DNA from: Olleya sp. Bg11-27
GTDB lineage: Bacteria > Bacteroidota > Bacteroidia > Flavobacteriales > Flavobacteriaceae
DNA: 64,000 nucleotides
Assembly (NCBI RefSeq): GCF_002831645.1
Contig: NZ_CP025117.1
Location: 3,177,001-3,241,000, forward strand
Direction: 5' to 3'
Shown: piece after piece, positions 43,577 through 52,756 of the stretch
How positions within the stretch are numbered: position 1 is the first letter of the stretch
Layout: each line of letters begins with the position of its first letter
Notes under the pieces: generated by a model
What the model was told of the DNA's origin: nothing
What the model saw: the letters and a program-made list of their open reading frames with translations, nothing else
Databases searched by the model: none
Translations under genes and position numbers: made by a program

Positions 43577-46042
43577 TTGAATAAATCTAACTACACTATA
43601 AAATTACTAGCCTTTTTATTCCCTTTATTTTGTTTAGCACAAACAGGAACCATAAAAGGTGTTATTTTAAACGAATTTAATCAACCTGTTGATGCTGTAA
43701 ATATCAAAAGTGGTGATTTTGGTACACAAACTAATGTCAATGGTTTTTTCGAAATTAAAATTACAGCAAATACTGAGGTCAAAGTTATATTTTCTCATGT
43801 ATCTCATAAAAACATTACCGCTACTTTTAATCTTAAAAATGGAGAAACATTAGAATTTAATCCTGTTTTAAAAGAAAATTTAGAACAAATCTCAACCGTA
43901 GTTATTAACGGAAGAAAGAGAAAAGATGTGGAGGGTATCGTCAATATTGATCCTGCTACTTTAACCAAAATTCCTGGTGCGCAAGCTGGTATCGAAAACC
44001 TCCTAAAAACACTTCCTGGAGTTAGTAGTAATAACGAGTTAAGTACGCAATACTCTGTAAGAGGTGGTAATTATGATGAAAACTTAGTTTATGTAAACGG
44101 TATTGAAGTTTATAGACCATTTTTAATTCGTTCTGGACAACAAGAAGGTTTAAGTTTTGTGAATTCAGATTTAGTACAAAATGTAGATTTTTCAGCTGGA
44201 GGGTTCCAAGCTAAATATGGCGACAAATTATCGTCTGTTTTAGATATAACATATCGCAAACCTACAGACACTGGTGTTGCTGTTGATGCTAGTTTATTAG
44301 GTGCAAGTGTAGCTATAGAAACCGTTAGTCAAGATTCTAAATTTACAGGAATAGTTGGTCTGCGTTACAGAGACAATAGCCTACTAGTAAATGCAAAAGA
44401 AACTGAAACCAACTTCAAACCAACTTTTGCCGATGTACAAAGTTATTTAACCTATCAATTTACCGATAAATTAGAAGTTAGCTTTTTAGGTAATACTTCA
44501 CTTAACAAATATGATTATATACCGCTTTCAAGACAAACCAATTTTGGAACTTTAGATAACCCACAAGCTTTAGTTGTCCAATATGAAGGTCAAGAAAAAG
44601 ATAGGTATCAAACATTATTTGGTGCTTTAAGCGCCAACTATGATTTTAATGACGATTTATCGCTTGCCTTAGTTACTTCGACTTACCACACAACAGAAGA
44701 AGAATATTTTGACATCCTAGCGCAATATGCTTTAGGAGAAGTCAATAGCAATATTGGAGATGAAAATTTAGGTGAAGTTGAATTTGCTGAAGGCATTGGC
44801 AGCCAATTAAATCATGGTCGTAATGATTTGGATGCTTTAATTACCAATGTTGAAGCCAAGGGAACTTATACTAAAAATGAAAACGAATTTAAATTCTCGA
44901 TTAAATATACAAACGAAGACATTAGAGATCGCTTAGTAGAATGGGAAGTTATTGATTCTGCCGGTTTTTCGATAAATCCACCAAACTCTGACGCCTTTAA
45001 TGATCAGCCATATACACCTTACGAAGGCCCATTAGAAGCTTATCAAGATGTTAGATCAAGAAACAATACAACAATAAACAGACTTCAAGCATACGTGCAA
45101 TGGAGTAAGCGAAGCGCCATTGGAGCACATGACGTTTGGTACAATGCCGGTGTTAGAAGCCATAGTTGGACTGTTAATGACGAGGCTACAAATCAAAACG
45201 TATCGCAAAACGTGTTCAGTCCACGTGCACAATTTGCTATAAAACCAAATTGGGATAAAGACATGCTATTTAGAGTTAGTGGTGGATTATACTACCAACC
45301 TCCTTTTTATAGAGAACTACGTAACCAAGAAGGTGTTGTACAGGCCGATGTCAAGGCTCAAAAATCTGTACATTTAGTATTGGGTAACGATTATAGTTTT
45401 AAAATGTGGGATAGACCTTTTAAATTGACTAGTGAAGCTTATTACAAAAAAATGACAGACGTCAATCCATATACCTTAGAAAACGTCCGTATTAGATATA
45501 GCGCAACTAACAATGCCGAAGCTTACGCTTATGGTTTAGATTTACGTTTAAATGGCGAGTTTGTACCAGGTACAGAAAGCTGGTTTAGTTTTGGGTATCT
45601 AAAAACAGAAGAAAACATAAGTGACAGAGGATATATTGCAAGACCAACGGACCAACGTTTAAAATTTGCCGCTTTATTTCAGGACTATGTCCCAAATATC
45701 CCTAGCATGAAAATGTATCTAAATTTGGTTTATAACACAGGTCTACCAGGAGGCTCTCCTAGTTACGCCGATCCATATATCTTTCAAAGTAGACTTCCAG
45801 ACTATAAACGTGCCGATATTGGTTTTCAGTTTGTAGTTGTTGATAAAAACAAGCAATTTGATAGTGGTTGGAAAAAAGTATTTAAAGAGCTGTCTTTTGG
45901 ATTCGAGATTTTTAACGTCTTTGATGTACAAAACTCAATAACCAATACATGGGTTAGAGATGTGTACAGTAAACGTCAATATGCAATCCCTAATTATTTA
46001 ACGCCACGCGTTTTTAATGTCAGAACTACAATGCGTTTTTAG
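43577..46042 (+). CDS. TonB-dependent receptor with carboxypeptidase-like N-terminal domain
   Basis: The 821-residue outer-membrane protein has a signal peptide (through CLAQ, near residue 21), a carboxypeptidase-regulatory-like domain (about 23-105: 'GTIKGVILNEFNQPVDAVNI'), a plug ('LLKTLPGVSSNNELSTQYSV', 'GGNYDENLVYVNGIEVYRP') and a beta-barrel ending in a 'FNVRTTMRF' strand with terminal Phe. No SusD partner follows, so it is not a classic polysaccharide-utilisation pair; ligand unknown. Translation likely starts at TTG. Confidence 0.9.
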   Translation: MNKSNYTIKLLAFLFPLFCLAQTGTIKGVILNEFNQPVDAVNIKSGDFGTQTNVNGFFEIKITANTEVKVIFSHVSHKNITATFNLKNGETLEFNPVLKENLEQISTVVINGRKRKDVEGIVNIDPATLTKIPGAQAGIENLLKTLPGVSSNNELSTQYSVRGGNYDENLVYVNGIEVYRPFLIRSGQQEGLSFVNSDLVQNVDFSAGGFQAKYGDKLSSVLDITYRKPTDTGVAVDASLLGASVAIETVSQDSKFTGIVGLRYRDNSLLVNAKETETNFKPTFADVQSYLTYQFTDKLEVSFLGNTSLNKYDYIPLSRQTNFGTLDNPQALVVQYEGQEKDRYQTLFGALSANYDFNDDLSLALVTSTYHTTEEEYFDILAQYALGEVNSNIGDENLGEVEFAEGIGSQLNHGRNDLDALITNVEAKGTYTKNENEFKFSIKYTNEDIRDRLVEWEVIDSAGFSINPPNSDAFNDQPYTPYEGPLEAYQDVRSRNNTTINRLQAYVQWSKRSAIGAHDVWYNAGVRSHSWTVNDEATNQNVSQNVFSPRAQFAIKPNWDKDMLFRVSGGLYYQPPFYRELRNQEGVVQADVKAQKSVHLVLGNDYSFKMWDRPFKLTSEAYYKKMTDVNPYTLENVRIRYSATNNAEAYAYGLDLRLNGEFVPGTESWFSFGYLKTEENISDRGYIARPTDQRLKFAALFQDYVPNIPSMKMYLNLVYNTGLPGGSPSYADPYIFQSRLPDYKRADIGFQFVVVDKNKQFDSGWKKVFKELSFGFEIFNVFDVQNSITNTWVRDVYSKRQYAIPNYLTPRVFNVRTTMRF

Positions 46043-46147
46043 AGGTATTGTTCTAGCAATACATTTAACTAGTTATAAACTAAAACACTTCATCCTAAAA
46101 AATCAACACTTCAGTTAAACTAAATTAAAAAACGCTTAGAATAAGTA

Positions 46148-46155
46148 TAATTTTG
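46148..46155 (+). promoter_or_regulatory. -7 promoter box (TAATTTTG) of the DUF2306 gene
   Basis: TAATTTTG matches TAnnTTTG and ends 21 bases before the ATG, a normal short leader. Confidence 0.5.
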
Positions 46156-46176
46156 GTCATATAACAAACCAAAACT

Positions 46177-46563
46177 ATGTCTTATACTACCTTAATGTAC
46201 CTTCATCTGGCCACAATACTTCCAGCTTTTGTTTTAGGCACACTCAGCTTTATTCTAAAAAAAGGAACGGTTACTCACAAAATAATCGGTCGCATTTATA
46301 TGATTCTAATGTTTTTAACGGCTATCATTACTTTATTTATGCCTTCCTTTATAGGATCGCAATTATTTAATCACTTTGGTTGGATACACTTATTTAGTTT
46401 TCTAACTATTTATACCGTACCTACTGCATACATTGCTATTAAAAAAGGAGACGTAAGACGTCATAAATTAAAAATGATTGGTTTATACGTGGGCGCAATG
46501 CTTATTGCTGGTGCTTTTACTTTTGTTCCTGGACGTTACATGCACACCTTGTTTTTTACTTAA
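46177..46563 (+). CDS. DUF2306-family small membrane protein
   Basis: The 128-residue protein has four transmembrane helices and the DUF2306 features: 'LHLATILPAFVLGTLSFIL', the conserved 'KGTVTHKIIGRIYM', 'WIHLFSFLT' and the basic 'KGDVRRHKLKM' before the last helix. The His residues before helices 2 and 4 are conserved in the family and could bind heme or metal. Function is unknown. It is monocistronic, with its own -7 box. Confidence 0.85.
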   Translation: MSYTTLMYLHLATILPAFVLGTLSFILKKGTVTHKIIGRIYMILMFLTAIITLFMPSFIGSQLFNHFGWIHLFSFLTIYTVPTAYIAIKKGDVRRHKLKMIGLYVGAMLIAGAFTFVPGRYMHTLFFT

Positions 46564-46608
46564 ACTAAAGATTAACACATCCTTATTATTCAAATGGTAT
46601 TCAATCTT

Positions 46609-46616
46609 TATCTTTG
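46609..46616 (+). promoter_or_regulatory. -7 promoter box (TATCTTTG) of the Lacal_2735-type gene
   Basis: TATCTTTG ends 12 bases before the ATG of the 57-residue gene and supports its being real. Confidence 0.5.
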
Positions 46617-46627
46617 TATAAAAAATC

Positions 46628-46801
46628 ATGTTCGGATTATTTAAAAAGAAAAGCGCATTAGATAAACTTCAGGATCAGTATAAAAAACTTTTAGAAGAGT
46701 CCTACAAACTATCGACGACTAACAGGAGTGAAAGTGATAAAAAACAAGCCGAAGCGCAAGTTGTGCTTGAACAAATAGAAGCAATTCAAAAAACTAGTTA
46801 A
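46628..46801 (+). CDS. Lacal_2735-family small protein
   Basis: The 57-residue product (start MFGLFKKKSALDKLQDQYKK, then 'LLEESYKLSTTNRSESDKKQ', 'AEAQVVLEQIEAI') matches the small flavobacterial Lacal_2735 family. It is highly charged and probably a single long helix pair, perhaps membrane-associated through the MFGLF start. Its role is unknown. Its last 8 bases overlap the 3' end of the convergent hydrolase gene. Gene reality is supported by the family match and by a -7 box upstream. Confidence 0.85.
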   Translation: MFGLFKKKSALDKLQDQYKKLLEESYKLSTTNRSESDKKQAEAQVVLEQIEAIQKTS

Positions 46802-47585
46802 CTACTGTCCTACTTTTAAGAAAGTCTAAACTTGTTTTGTTAAATAGTAAAGGCTGCTCCACATTAACTACGTGACCACATTTTTCCACAACATATAATA
46901 TTGATGTAGAATGCGACTTTACAATATCTTTTATGGAAGGTAAAAACAAATGGTCCTCTGCTCCCATGACATACAATGTCGGTATTTTAATATCTTTTGT
47001 CCTAAAAAAACGAAGTAATGGATTAATCTCTGAGGTTAATTTAAACCATCTGATAAATTCCTTTTGGTATAATTTTTTGGCTTCGTTAACAAATAGGGAT
47101 CGTGATTTTTTATGATTTTTTCTAGGCATTATTATAAACGCGAAAAAACGATACAATAACATGTAAGGCACAACACTCTTAAAAATCACACCTAGTTTGA
47201 TCAAGAGTTGTGATCTAAAATTCAATTTCATTATAGCACCCCCCATTATCATGCTTTGGACACGATTAGGATGTTTTTCTGCTAGGTTTCTTATTAAAAT
47301 AGTCCCTAAAGAAATACCCACAAAATGAGATGTCTCAATCTTTAAATGATTAATAACCTCAAGTATATCGTTAGTAATAGAATCAAAAGTATATTTAGGA
47401 TTAAAAGTATCTTTTAATCTTGGTTTACTATCTCCATGACCACGTAAGTCCAAGATAAGCACGTTAAATTCGGCTTTAAAATCTCTAATTTGTTTAAACC
47501 AAATAGAACTACTACCCCCTGCTCCATGGACAAAAGTCACCCATTGCGTGGAATTAGCATTTAAATAAGTAGAGTAGTTAAGCAA
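46794..47585 (-). CDS. Alpha/beta-fold hydrolase
   Basis: The 263-residue cytosolic protein has the fold's motifs: oxyanion-hole segment 'FVHGAGGSSSIWFKQI', 'DLRGHGDSKP', nucleophile Ser92 in VGISLG, an acid Asp in 'VMGAEDHLF' and the catalytic His in 'EKCGHVVNVEQP'. Such motifs fit esterases, peroxidases or C-C hydrolases; substrate unknown. The start appears to be TTG. No operon partner; it precedes the cysteine desulfurase in the same direction only by orientation, with 39 bases between them. Confidence 0.9.
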   Translation of the reverse strand: MLNYSTYLNANSTQWVTFVHGAGGSSSIWFKQIRDFKAEFNVLILDLRGHGDSKPRLKDTFNPKYTFDSITNDILEVINHLKIETSHFVGISLGTILIRNLAEKHPNRVQSMIMGGAIMKLNFRSQLLIKLGVIFKSVVPYMLLYRFFAFIIMPRKNHKKSRSLFVNEAKKLYQKEFIRWFKLTSEINPLLRFFRTKDIKIPTLYVMGAEDHLFLPSIKDIVKSHSTSILYVVEKCGHVVNVEQPLLFNKTSLDFLKSRTVVN

Positions 47586-47624
47586 TTATTTTTTTTGAAA
47601 TACAAAAATACAATATAAAAGGAC

Positions 47625-48764
47625 TTAAATAAATTCTTTTAACACGTCAATAACATAATCTATTTCCTCTTTTGTATTGAATCTACTAAAAGAAAATCGT
47701 AATGATGCTTTTAAAAGGTCGGCTTCACTTAAAATTTGAGACAATACATGACTTCCTTTTGAGCTTCCACTTTGACAAGCACTACCTTTAGAACAAGCAA
47801 TACCTTTTAAGTCTAACTGAAATAATAAGATCAATGCTTTTTCTTCAGCTATGGGCAAACGGACATTTAAAACAGTATACGTACTTTTTTCGAAGTCAGC
47901 AGAATCTCCATTAAAACCAACATCCGGAAAATTAGCTTCTAATTGCTGAATAAAATAGGTTTTAAGATCAGTGATGTATATTTTTTCTTCTTCTAAATTA
48001 TCATTAGACAATTTTAAAGCCTCTTCTAAACCCACAATATTATGTACTGACTCCGTTCCGGCACGATGACCACGTTCTTGCTCCCCTCCAAAAATTAATG
48101 GTTTAAGCCCTGAATGTTTTCTAATAAAAGCAAATCCAACTCCTTTTGGTCCATGAAATTTATGCCCACTGACAGCCATAAAATCAATCGGAATTTCTTG
48201 TAAATCTAGTTTATAATGTCCTATAGATTGCACCGTGTCACTATGGAATAAAGCTTGGTTTTGTTTACACAAATCAGCAACACGTTTAATATCTAAAATA
48301 TTACCGATTTCATTATTAACATGCATTAAACTAACTAATGTCTTATCCGGAGATTGTAATAATTGTTCTAAATGGGCATAGTTAACTTGACCATTTTTAT
48401 CTAAATCCACATAATTAATAGAAACACCATATTCACCCTCTAATTGCGCTACAGTATGCAAAACTGCATGATGTTCTATTCTAGAGGTTATAATGTTTTT
48501 TACACCCAGATCTCTAACAGCACTCAATAAAACCAAGTTATCTGCTTCCGTACCTCCCGAAGTAAACACAATCTCTGAAGCAGATACATTTAAATGTTTC
48601 GCCACTGTTTTTCTTGCTTGTTCAACCATTGCTTTGGCAGAACGACCAAAACTATGCGTAGAGGAGGCATTACCATAACAGTCCTGCATAACTTTAGTCA
48701 TTTTATCAATAACTTCTGGTCTTAACTGCGTAGTTGCTGCATTATCAAAATATACTGGTTTCAT
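47625..48764 (-). CDS. Cysteine desulfurase (NifS/IscS type)
   Basis: It removes sulfur from cysteine for Fe-S clusters and other thio-cofactors. The 379-residue PLP enzyme (aminotransferase class V) has the PLP lysine Lys202 in 'SGHKFHGPKG', His in 'SRIEHHAVL', and the active Cys330 in GSACQSGS within a mobile loop. The SSGSxCTS-style loop makes it IscS/NifS-like rather than SufS. It has its own promoter box and faces away from the next gene. No iscU or suf genes are adjacent. Confidence 0.93.
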   Translation of the reverse strand: MKPVYFDNAATTQLRPEVIDKMTKVMQDCYGNASSTHSFGRSAKAMVEQARKTVAKHLNVSASEIVFTSGGTEADNLVLLSAVRDLGVKNIITSRIEHHAVLHTVAQLEGEYGVSINYVDLDKNGQVNYAHLEQLLQSPDKTLVSLMHVNNEIGNILDIKRVADLCKQNQALFHSDTVQSIGHYKLDLQEIPIDFMAVSGHKFHGPKGVGFAFIRKHSGLKPLIFGGEQERGHRAGTESVHNIVGLEEALKLSNDNLEEEKIYITDLKTYFIQQLEANFPDVGFNGDSADFEKSTYTVLNVRLPIAEEKALILLFQLDLKGIACSKGSACQSGSSKGSHVLSQILSEADLLKASLRFSFSRFNTKEEIDYVIDVLKEFI

Positions 48765-48789
48765 TGTGCTTTTTTGCTATTAATGGGTA

Positions 48790-48797
48790 CAAAAATA
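48790..48797 (-). promoter_or_regulatory. -7 promoter box (TATTTTTG) of the cysteine desulfurase gene
   Basis: On the minus strand TATTTTTG ends 25 bases before the ATG. A second TATTTTTG on the plus strand lies 52 bases away, giving divergent promoters. Confidence 0.5.
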
Positions 48798-48849
48798 GTT
48801 TAAATAAAATTAATTGTCTTAAGCAACGTTATAAGTTTGACAATTCTCT

Positions 48850-48857
48850 TATTTTTG
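48850..48857 (+). promoter_or_regulatory. -7 promoter box (TATTTTTG) of the Asp-rich lipoprotein gene
   Basis: TATTTTTG ends 19 bases before the ATG of the calcium-repeat lipoprotein gene and is divergent from the desulfurase promoter. Confidence 0.5.
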
Positions 48858-48876
48858 TTTTTTAAACTTATTAGCA

Positions 48877-49818
48877 ATGCGAAAAATTTCAGTTTTACTT
48901 ATCTCTATATTAAGTCTATTTTCTTGTGACGATGGTGACATTATTACAACAGAACTAGAATTTGATGATACTTTTGAGGCTTGTGGTGATTTGGTGTTTT
49001 TTAAAGCCAAAACGGAACCTAACGAAACGTTATCATTGCAACTTAATAGTCCTAGTTTTACTGTTGCTTCTTTAGTAGAAACCGCAGTTAACGCAGATAA
49101 CGCCTTATTAGTCGATTTAGTAACAACAGACGTTACAGTAGCGAGTGTTGCCGGGTTATTTACATTTAGAAGCTATACTAGTGACCCTTCTGGTTTTTTC
49201 TGTAACGATGTCCCACCAAATGGTATTCAAATCATTGAGGAGTATACGTCAACTAGTGGTACTGCTTATTTTTCTATTAGTTTACTTGAAGATGATGATG
49301 ATGGTATCCCTGCTGAGTTAGAAGATGATAATTTAGATGGTGATAATGACCACACGACAAATTCTTTAGATACAGATGGTGACGGTTTACCAGATTACTT
49401 AGATGCAGATGATGATGGTGATAATGTTTTAACAGCAAGTGAAAATGTTGCATATACAGAAACTGATGGCCTAAGTAATGCTTTGGATACTGATGGAGAT
49501 GGCATCCCAAATTACCTGGATGATGATGATGATGGTGATGGTGTACCAACCAGAAACGAGGAGATCACCTCCTTTGATAATGACCCTACTAATGATGTCT
49601 CAGATAGTACTACTGGTCCTGATTATTTAAATCCTTTATTTTTTAACAATAATTCACCTACGGCTTTTAGAAGTCATAGCATTTTACAAACATTTACCGT
49701 TACTCTTAGGTTTGAAGATATTTCATTCCCTACCATTCAATATGACGAAAGTGATTTTGGAACTTTAGATGATCCTTTAATGTCTCAAACACGAACAATT
49801 ACACCTCCTTTTATATAG
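48877..49818 (+). CDS. Lipoprotein with calcium-binding TSP3-like Asp repeats
   Basis: The 313-residue lipoprotein has lipobox 'LSLFSC' (Cys17), a beta domain of about 120 residues with a possible disulfide pair (Cys36 and the Cys near 109), then an Asp-rich middle with thrombospondin type 3-like calcium loops: '[20 protein letters not shown]' and '[20 protein letters not shown]'. A C-terminal beta segment follows. Such stretches bind Ca2+ and act as rigid spacers in secreted Bacteroidota proteins. It is likely an outer-membrane surface protein. Function unknown. Confidence 0.82.
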   Translation: MRKISVLLISILSLFSCDDGDIITTELEFDDTFEACGDLVFFKAKTEPNETLSLQLNSPSFTVASLVETAVNADNALLVDLVTTDVTVASVAGLFTFRSYTSDPSGFFCNDVPPNGIQIIEEYTSTSGTAYFSISLLEDDDDGIPAELEDDNLDGDNDHTTNSLDTDGDGLPDYLDADDDGDNVLTASENVAYTETDGLSNALDTDGDGIPNYLDDDDDGDGVPTRNEEITSFDNDPTNDVSDSTTGPDYLNPLFFNNNSPTAFRSHSILQTFTVTLRFEDISFPTIQYDESDFGTLDDPLMSQTRTITPPFI

Positions 49819-49820
49819 AC

Positions 49821-50384
49821 CTAATTATTAGTGTTGGGATTTTGCATAATATAAACCTCTGTGGCGCCTAGACCATATTTTTTATAGTCGGCTTCATAGT
49901 ATTTGACATTGTCATACCTACTAAATAAGGTTTCTAGCTCCATTTTTAGAACACCTTCTCCAACGCCGTGTATAAATACAATTTTCTGAATTCGTTTTTT
50001 GATAGCAAATTCTAACTTATGTCTAGCCGTATCTAATTGAATAGACAGTTTATCATAATTAGTCATTCCACGTTCGTGGTCCACTAATTTATGTAAGTGT
50101 AAATCGACTTCCATCATTGGCTCATAACGCTCCTTGGCCTTTATTTTAGTTGTAGAGTGCCTCTTTTTTTCCGTTTTCTCAGACAATACTTGACGTATTG
50201 ATGCTGAATCAAAAACATTATTTCTAAGCGTTGCTGATTTCGTTTTGACCAATTCTGAAGGTTTAAATTCAAGATCAAACCCATCCTCTGTTTCAATAGT
50301 AATAATCTCTCCCTTAATAGACTGTATAATGCCAGAAAGTGCGTCGTCTAAAACATCTACTTTATCACCTATTTTTAACTTCAT
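49821..50384 (-). CDS. Smr/MutS2-type domain protein
   Basis: The 187-residue protein has an N-terminal SH3-like barrel (KIGDKVDVLDDALSGIIQSI, 3-22) and a C-terminal Smr domain: 'EVDLHLHKLVDH', 'LDTARHKLEFAIKKRIQKIV', 'FIHGVGEGVLKMELETLF' (the H-G-x-G-x-G motif) and 'YGLGATEVYI'. Smr domains nick or bind DNA or RNA. There is no MutS ATPase part, so it is a stand-alone Smr protein rather than MutS2. It overlaps the upstream 71-residue gene by 4 bases (ATGA). Confidence 0.9.
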   Translation of the reverse strand: MKLKIGDKVDVLDDALSGIIQSIKGEIITIETEDGFDLEFKPSELVKTKSATLRNNVFDSASIRQVLSEKTEKKRHSTTKIKAKERYEPMMEVDLHLHKLVDHERGMTNYDKLSIQLDTARHKLEFAIKKRIQKIVFIHGVGEGVLKMELETLFSRYDNVKYYEADYKKYGLGATEVYIMQNPNTNN

Positions 50385-50596
50385 TCTTCTTCGTCTTCAA
50401 TTAGCTCCGATTCTACAAAAGTGTCCTTTTCCTTTTTACTGGGAATCCCAGATTGTAAATTAAAAATACCAAACATTAATAATGCTATTCCGCCAACCAA
50501 TAATAATAAGTTCTGCTCTTCATTAGCATTAGCATAAATAGCAACCACTGCTCCTAACACTATAGAGATATAATATATGTTTACTTTTTTCGGCAC
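50381..50596 (-). CDS. Small two-helix membrane protein
   Basis: The 71-residue protein starts at GTG and has two transmembrane helices (about 8-24 and 30-45) with a 5-residue charged loop and an acidic tail ending IEDEEE. It overlaps the Smr gene by 4 bases, so the two are translated together. I do not recognise the family; conservation is not shown here, but the frame and overlap make it a likely gene. Confidence 0.75.
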   Translation of the reverse strand: MPKKVNIYYISIVLGAVVAIYANANEEQNLLLLVGGIALLMFGIFNLQSGIPSKKEKDTFVESELIEDEEE

Positions 50597-50723
50597 TAGT
50601 CTTTTTTAGTTTAATTAACTTAATGACAGCAAATCTACTATATTTTTTAAGGATTTGAGCTGATTATAACACTAAAAAAATGTTTGTACTTACAGGTTAC
50701 TTCAATCAAAAACCTTACCTTTA

Positions 50724-50769
50724 AAATAGTCAAAACCTTAAAAATGAAATAGTCAAAACCTTAAAAATG
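50724..50769. repeat. 23-bp perfect tandem direct repeat
   Basis: Two identical copies of a 23-base unit beginning AAATAGTCAAAACC lie end to end (50724-50746, 50747-50769), about 90 bases upstream of the T9SS substrate gene. The unit includes no recognised promoter box. Confidence 0.95.
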
Positions 50770-50859
50770 AAATTATTAAGCATTAAAAAAAGTGTTTTAA
50801 CAAATAAATTCAATATTTTTACTAGATAATTTGTATATTCTAAAAAAAGCCCCAAAACA

Positions 50860-52686
50860 ATGAAAAAAAACTTATTATACGCCCTACTCGTATGTCCTTT
50901 ATACTTGAGTTTAGCGCAACTGACAGTCAGAAACGATGCCTATATCTTTGTAGACGGAACTGGTTTTGATGATACTGTAGCGGATGTTGCTCCATTATTT
51001 GTTGAGAACAATATTAACCTACAAGAAGCAAATAGTACTATCTATTTAAGAAACGAAGCCCAGGTAATACAAGGCACTGGAGTAACAGGCAATTCTGGAT
51101 TAGGAAAATTAAGCGTATACCAACAAGGTACTGTTAACAGCTATGCTTATAATTATTGGGCTTCACCTGTAGGTAACGTTTCAGTAAATACAACAGGTAA
51201 CTCTACTTTTATACCGAACCAAAATATTTATGATATCACTGATTTAACCAATAGTACTTTGGCTGGTTATGCAACTTCCGGCTACAATGGAACAAGCGCT
51301 CCTTTAAATATAGAAAGCTACTGGCTTTGGAAATACAATCCTGGAGTAGATTACAGCGCATGGGATTTTGTTGGTGCCTCAGGATTTGTGGATGCTGGTT
51401 ATGGATTTACAATGAAAGGAACTATTGGTTCTACCTCTATTGCTGGTCAACAATATGACTTTAGAGGAAAACCTAATGCAGGCGAAATTACTACAGATAT
51501 TGCTTTGGGACAAGAAACACTAATTGGCAACCCATACCCTTCTGCCTTGGATGCAAGTGCTTTTATACATGACCCTAATAATATCCCCTTACTAGACGCG
51601 GGTACTTTATATTATTGGGAACAAGATCAATCTATTACCTCTCATGTTTTAACATCTTACAGAGGTGGTTATGGTGCTTATACCATAGATGCTACAGGCA
51701 CTGTAGACTCTTACGTAGCACCTCCCTTTAATGCCTACAATGCTGACGGTTCCTTAAACACTAGCGGTGCCTCATCAACATCAGGAAAAGAAGCTAGACG
51801 ATACATCCCTGTTGGTCAAGGATACATGGTTAAAGGAGCAGCTACAGGAACACTTTTAACGTCTGATAGTCACCGTGTTTTCTACAAAAAAACGGGAGCC
51901 CAAAGTGAATTTTACAGAACAGCAGAAAATAATACAGAAGATAGTTCAGAACGCAATACTATAGTTTATGATACCAATGGTGTACAAATATTACCAGAAG
52001 ACTTCAAACGATTTAGATTAAATGTAGATTTTGGATCGCTTTACACAAGACAACTACTTCATAATTTTCACCAAACGGCCTCTCCAGACTTCGATTATGG
52101 CTTAGAAAGTAAAGTCTATGGTGCCTTAAGTGCAGATGCCAATTGGATTCAAAACAATGAGGCTTATGTTACTAAAGCAGATAACTATCAAATAGATTTA
52201 AAGATTCCTTTAAATTTAAATTTAGACGCACAACAAGTCTTAAACTTTAGATTGACAGACATTCAAAATTTCGATTATTCTCAACCGATTTATCTTCATG
52301 ATATTGACAATAATCTTTATATTGATTTAAGACAACAAGATTTTCAAATTAGCTTACCTATTGGTAACTATGCTACTAGATTTGAAATCACTTTTGAAGA
52401 AACTAACACATTATCAACGGTTGAATTTGTAGAAAATAATTTTAACGTATTGCAAAACAATACAATATCAGAACTAGTGATACTTAATCCAAATAGCTTA
52501 AGTATCAATTTTATTGAGTTATATGACATCTCTGGTAAATTAATTTTTAACAAACAAGTTAAAAACACAAATACACGACTAAGTTATTCTACTAAAAACC
52601 TTAGTGATGGTGTGTATCTTGTAAAAACGACATTATCTAATAACAACACAACTACTAAAAAAGTAATTGTTGCTAATAAAAAATAA
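50860..52686 (+). CDS. Secreted protein with type IX C-terminal sorting domain
   Basis: The 608-residue protein has a signal peptide (through SLAQ, near residue 19) and a C-terminal type A sorting domain of about 75 residues: 'TISELVILNPNSLSINFIEL', 'YDISGKLIFNKQV', 'SYSTKNLSDGVYLVKT', ending in a basic 'KKVIVANKK'. The PorQ encoded in this window is part of the matching export route. The large middle (beta-rich; 'YNYWASPVG', 'GNPYPSALDASAF') is of a kind common in flavobacterial surface proteins. No catalytic motif was recognised. Confidence 0.88.
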   Translation: MKKNLLYALLVCPLYLSLAQLTVRNDAYIFVDGTGFDDTVADVAPLFVENNINLQEANSTIYLRNEAQVIQGTGVTGNSGLGKLSVYQQGTVNSYAYNYWASPVGNVSVNTTGNSTFIPNQNIYDITDLTNSTLAGYATSGYNGTSAPLNIESYWLWKYNPGVDYSAWDFVGASGFVDAGYGFTMKGTIGSTSIAGQQYDFRGKPNAGEITTDIALGQETLIGNPYPSALDASAFIHDPNNIPLLDAGTLYYWEQDQSITSHVLTSYRGGYGAYTIDATGTVDSYVAPPFNAYNADGSLNTSGASSTSGKEARRYIPVGQGYMVKGAATGTLLTSDSHRVFYKKTGAQSEFYRTAENNTEDSSERNTIVYDTNGVQILPEDFKRFRLNVDFGSLYTRQLLHNFHQTASPDFDYGLESKVYGALSADANWIQNNEAYVTKADNYQIDLKIPLNLNLDAQQVLNFRLTDIQNFDYSQPIYLHDIDNNLYIDLRQQDFQISLPIGNYATRFEITFEETNTLSTVEFVENNFNVLQNNTISELVILNPNSLSINFIELYDISGKLIFNKQVKNTNTRLSYSTKNLSDGVYLVKTTLSNNNTTTKKVIVANKK

Positions 52687-52704
52687 CCCTAATTAAAACA
52701 TATA

Positions 52705-52737
52705 AAAAAAGGCTGTCATAATTTGACAGCCTTTTTT
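52705..52737. terminator. Bidirectional terminator between the T9SS substrate and rocD
   Basis: The 14-bp perfect stem AAAAAAGGCTGTCA/TGACAGCCTTTTTT (52705-52718 and 52724-52737) has a 5-base loop, with U tracts either way. The genes on both sides converge on it. Confidence 0.93.
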
Positions 52738-52756
52738 GTTTATATAAGTCTAAAAA

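Noticed and set aside
46045-46062. Terminator after the TonB-dependent receptor (GTATTG/CAATAC hairpin)
   Set aside because: Only six base pairs and no U tract; too weak to call.
49277-49549. Minus-strand open frame encoding a His-rich protein with eight consecutive His
   Set aside because: It is the antisense of the GAT/GAC-rich calcium-repeat segment of the lipoprotein on the plus strand; the histidines are complements of Asp codons.
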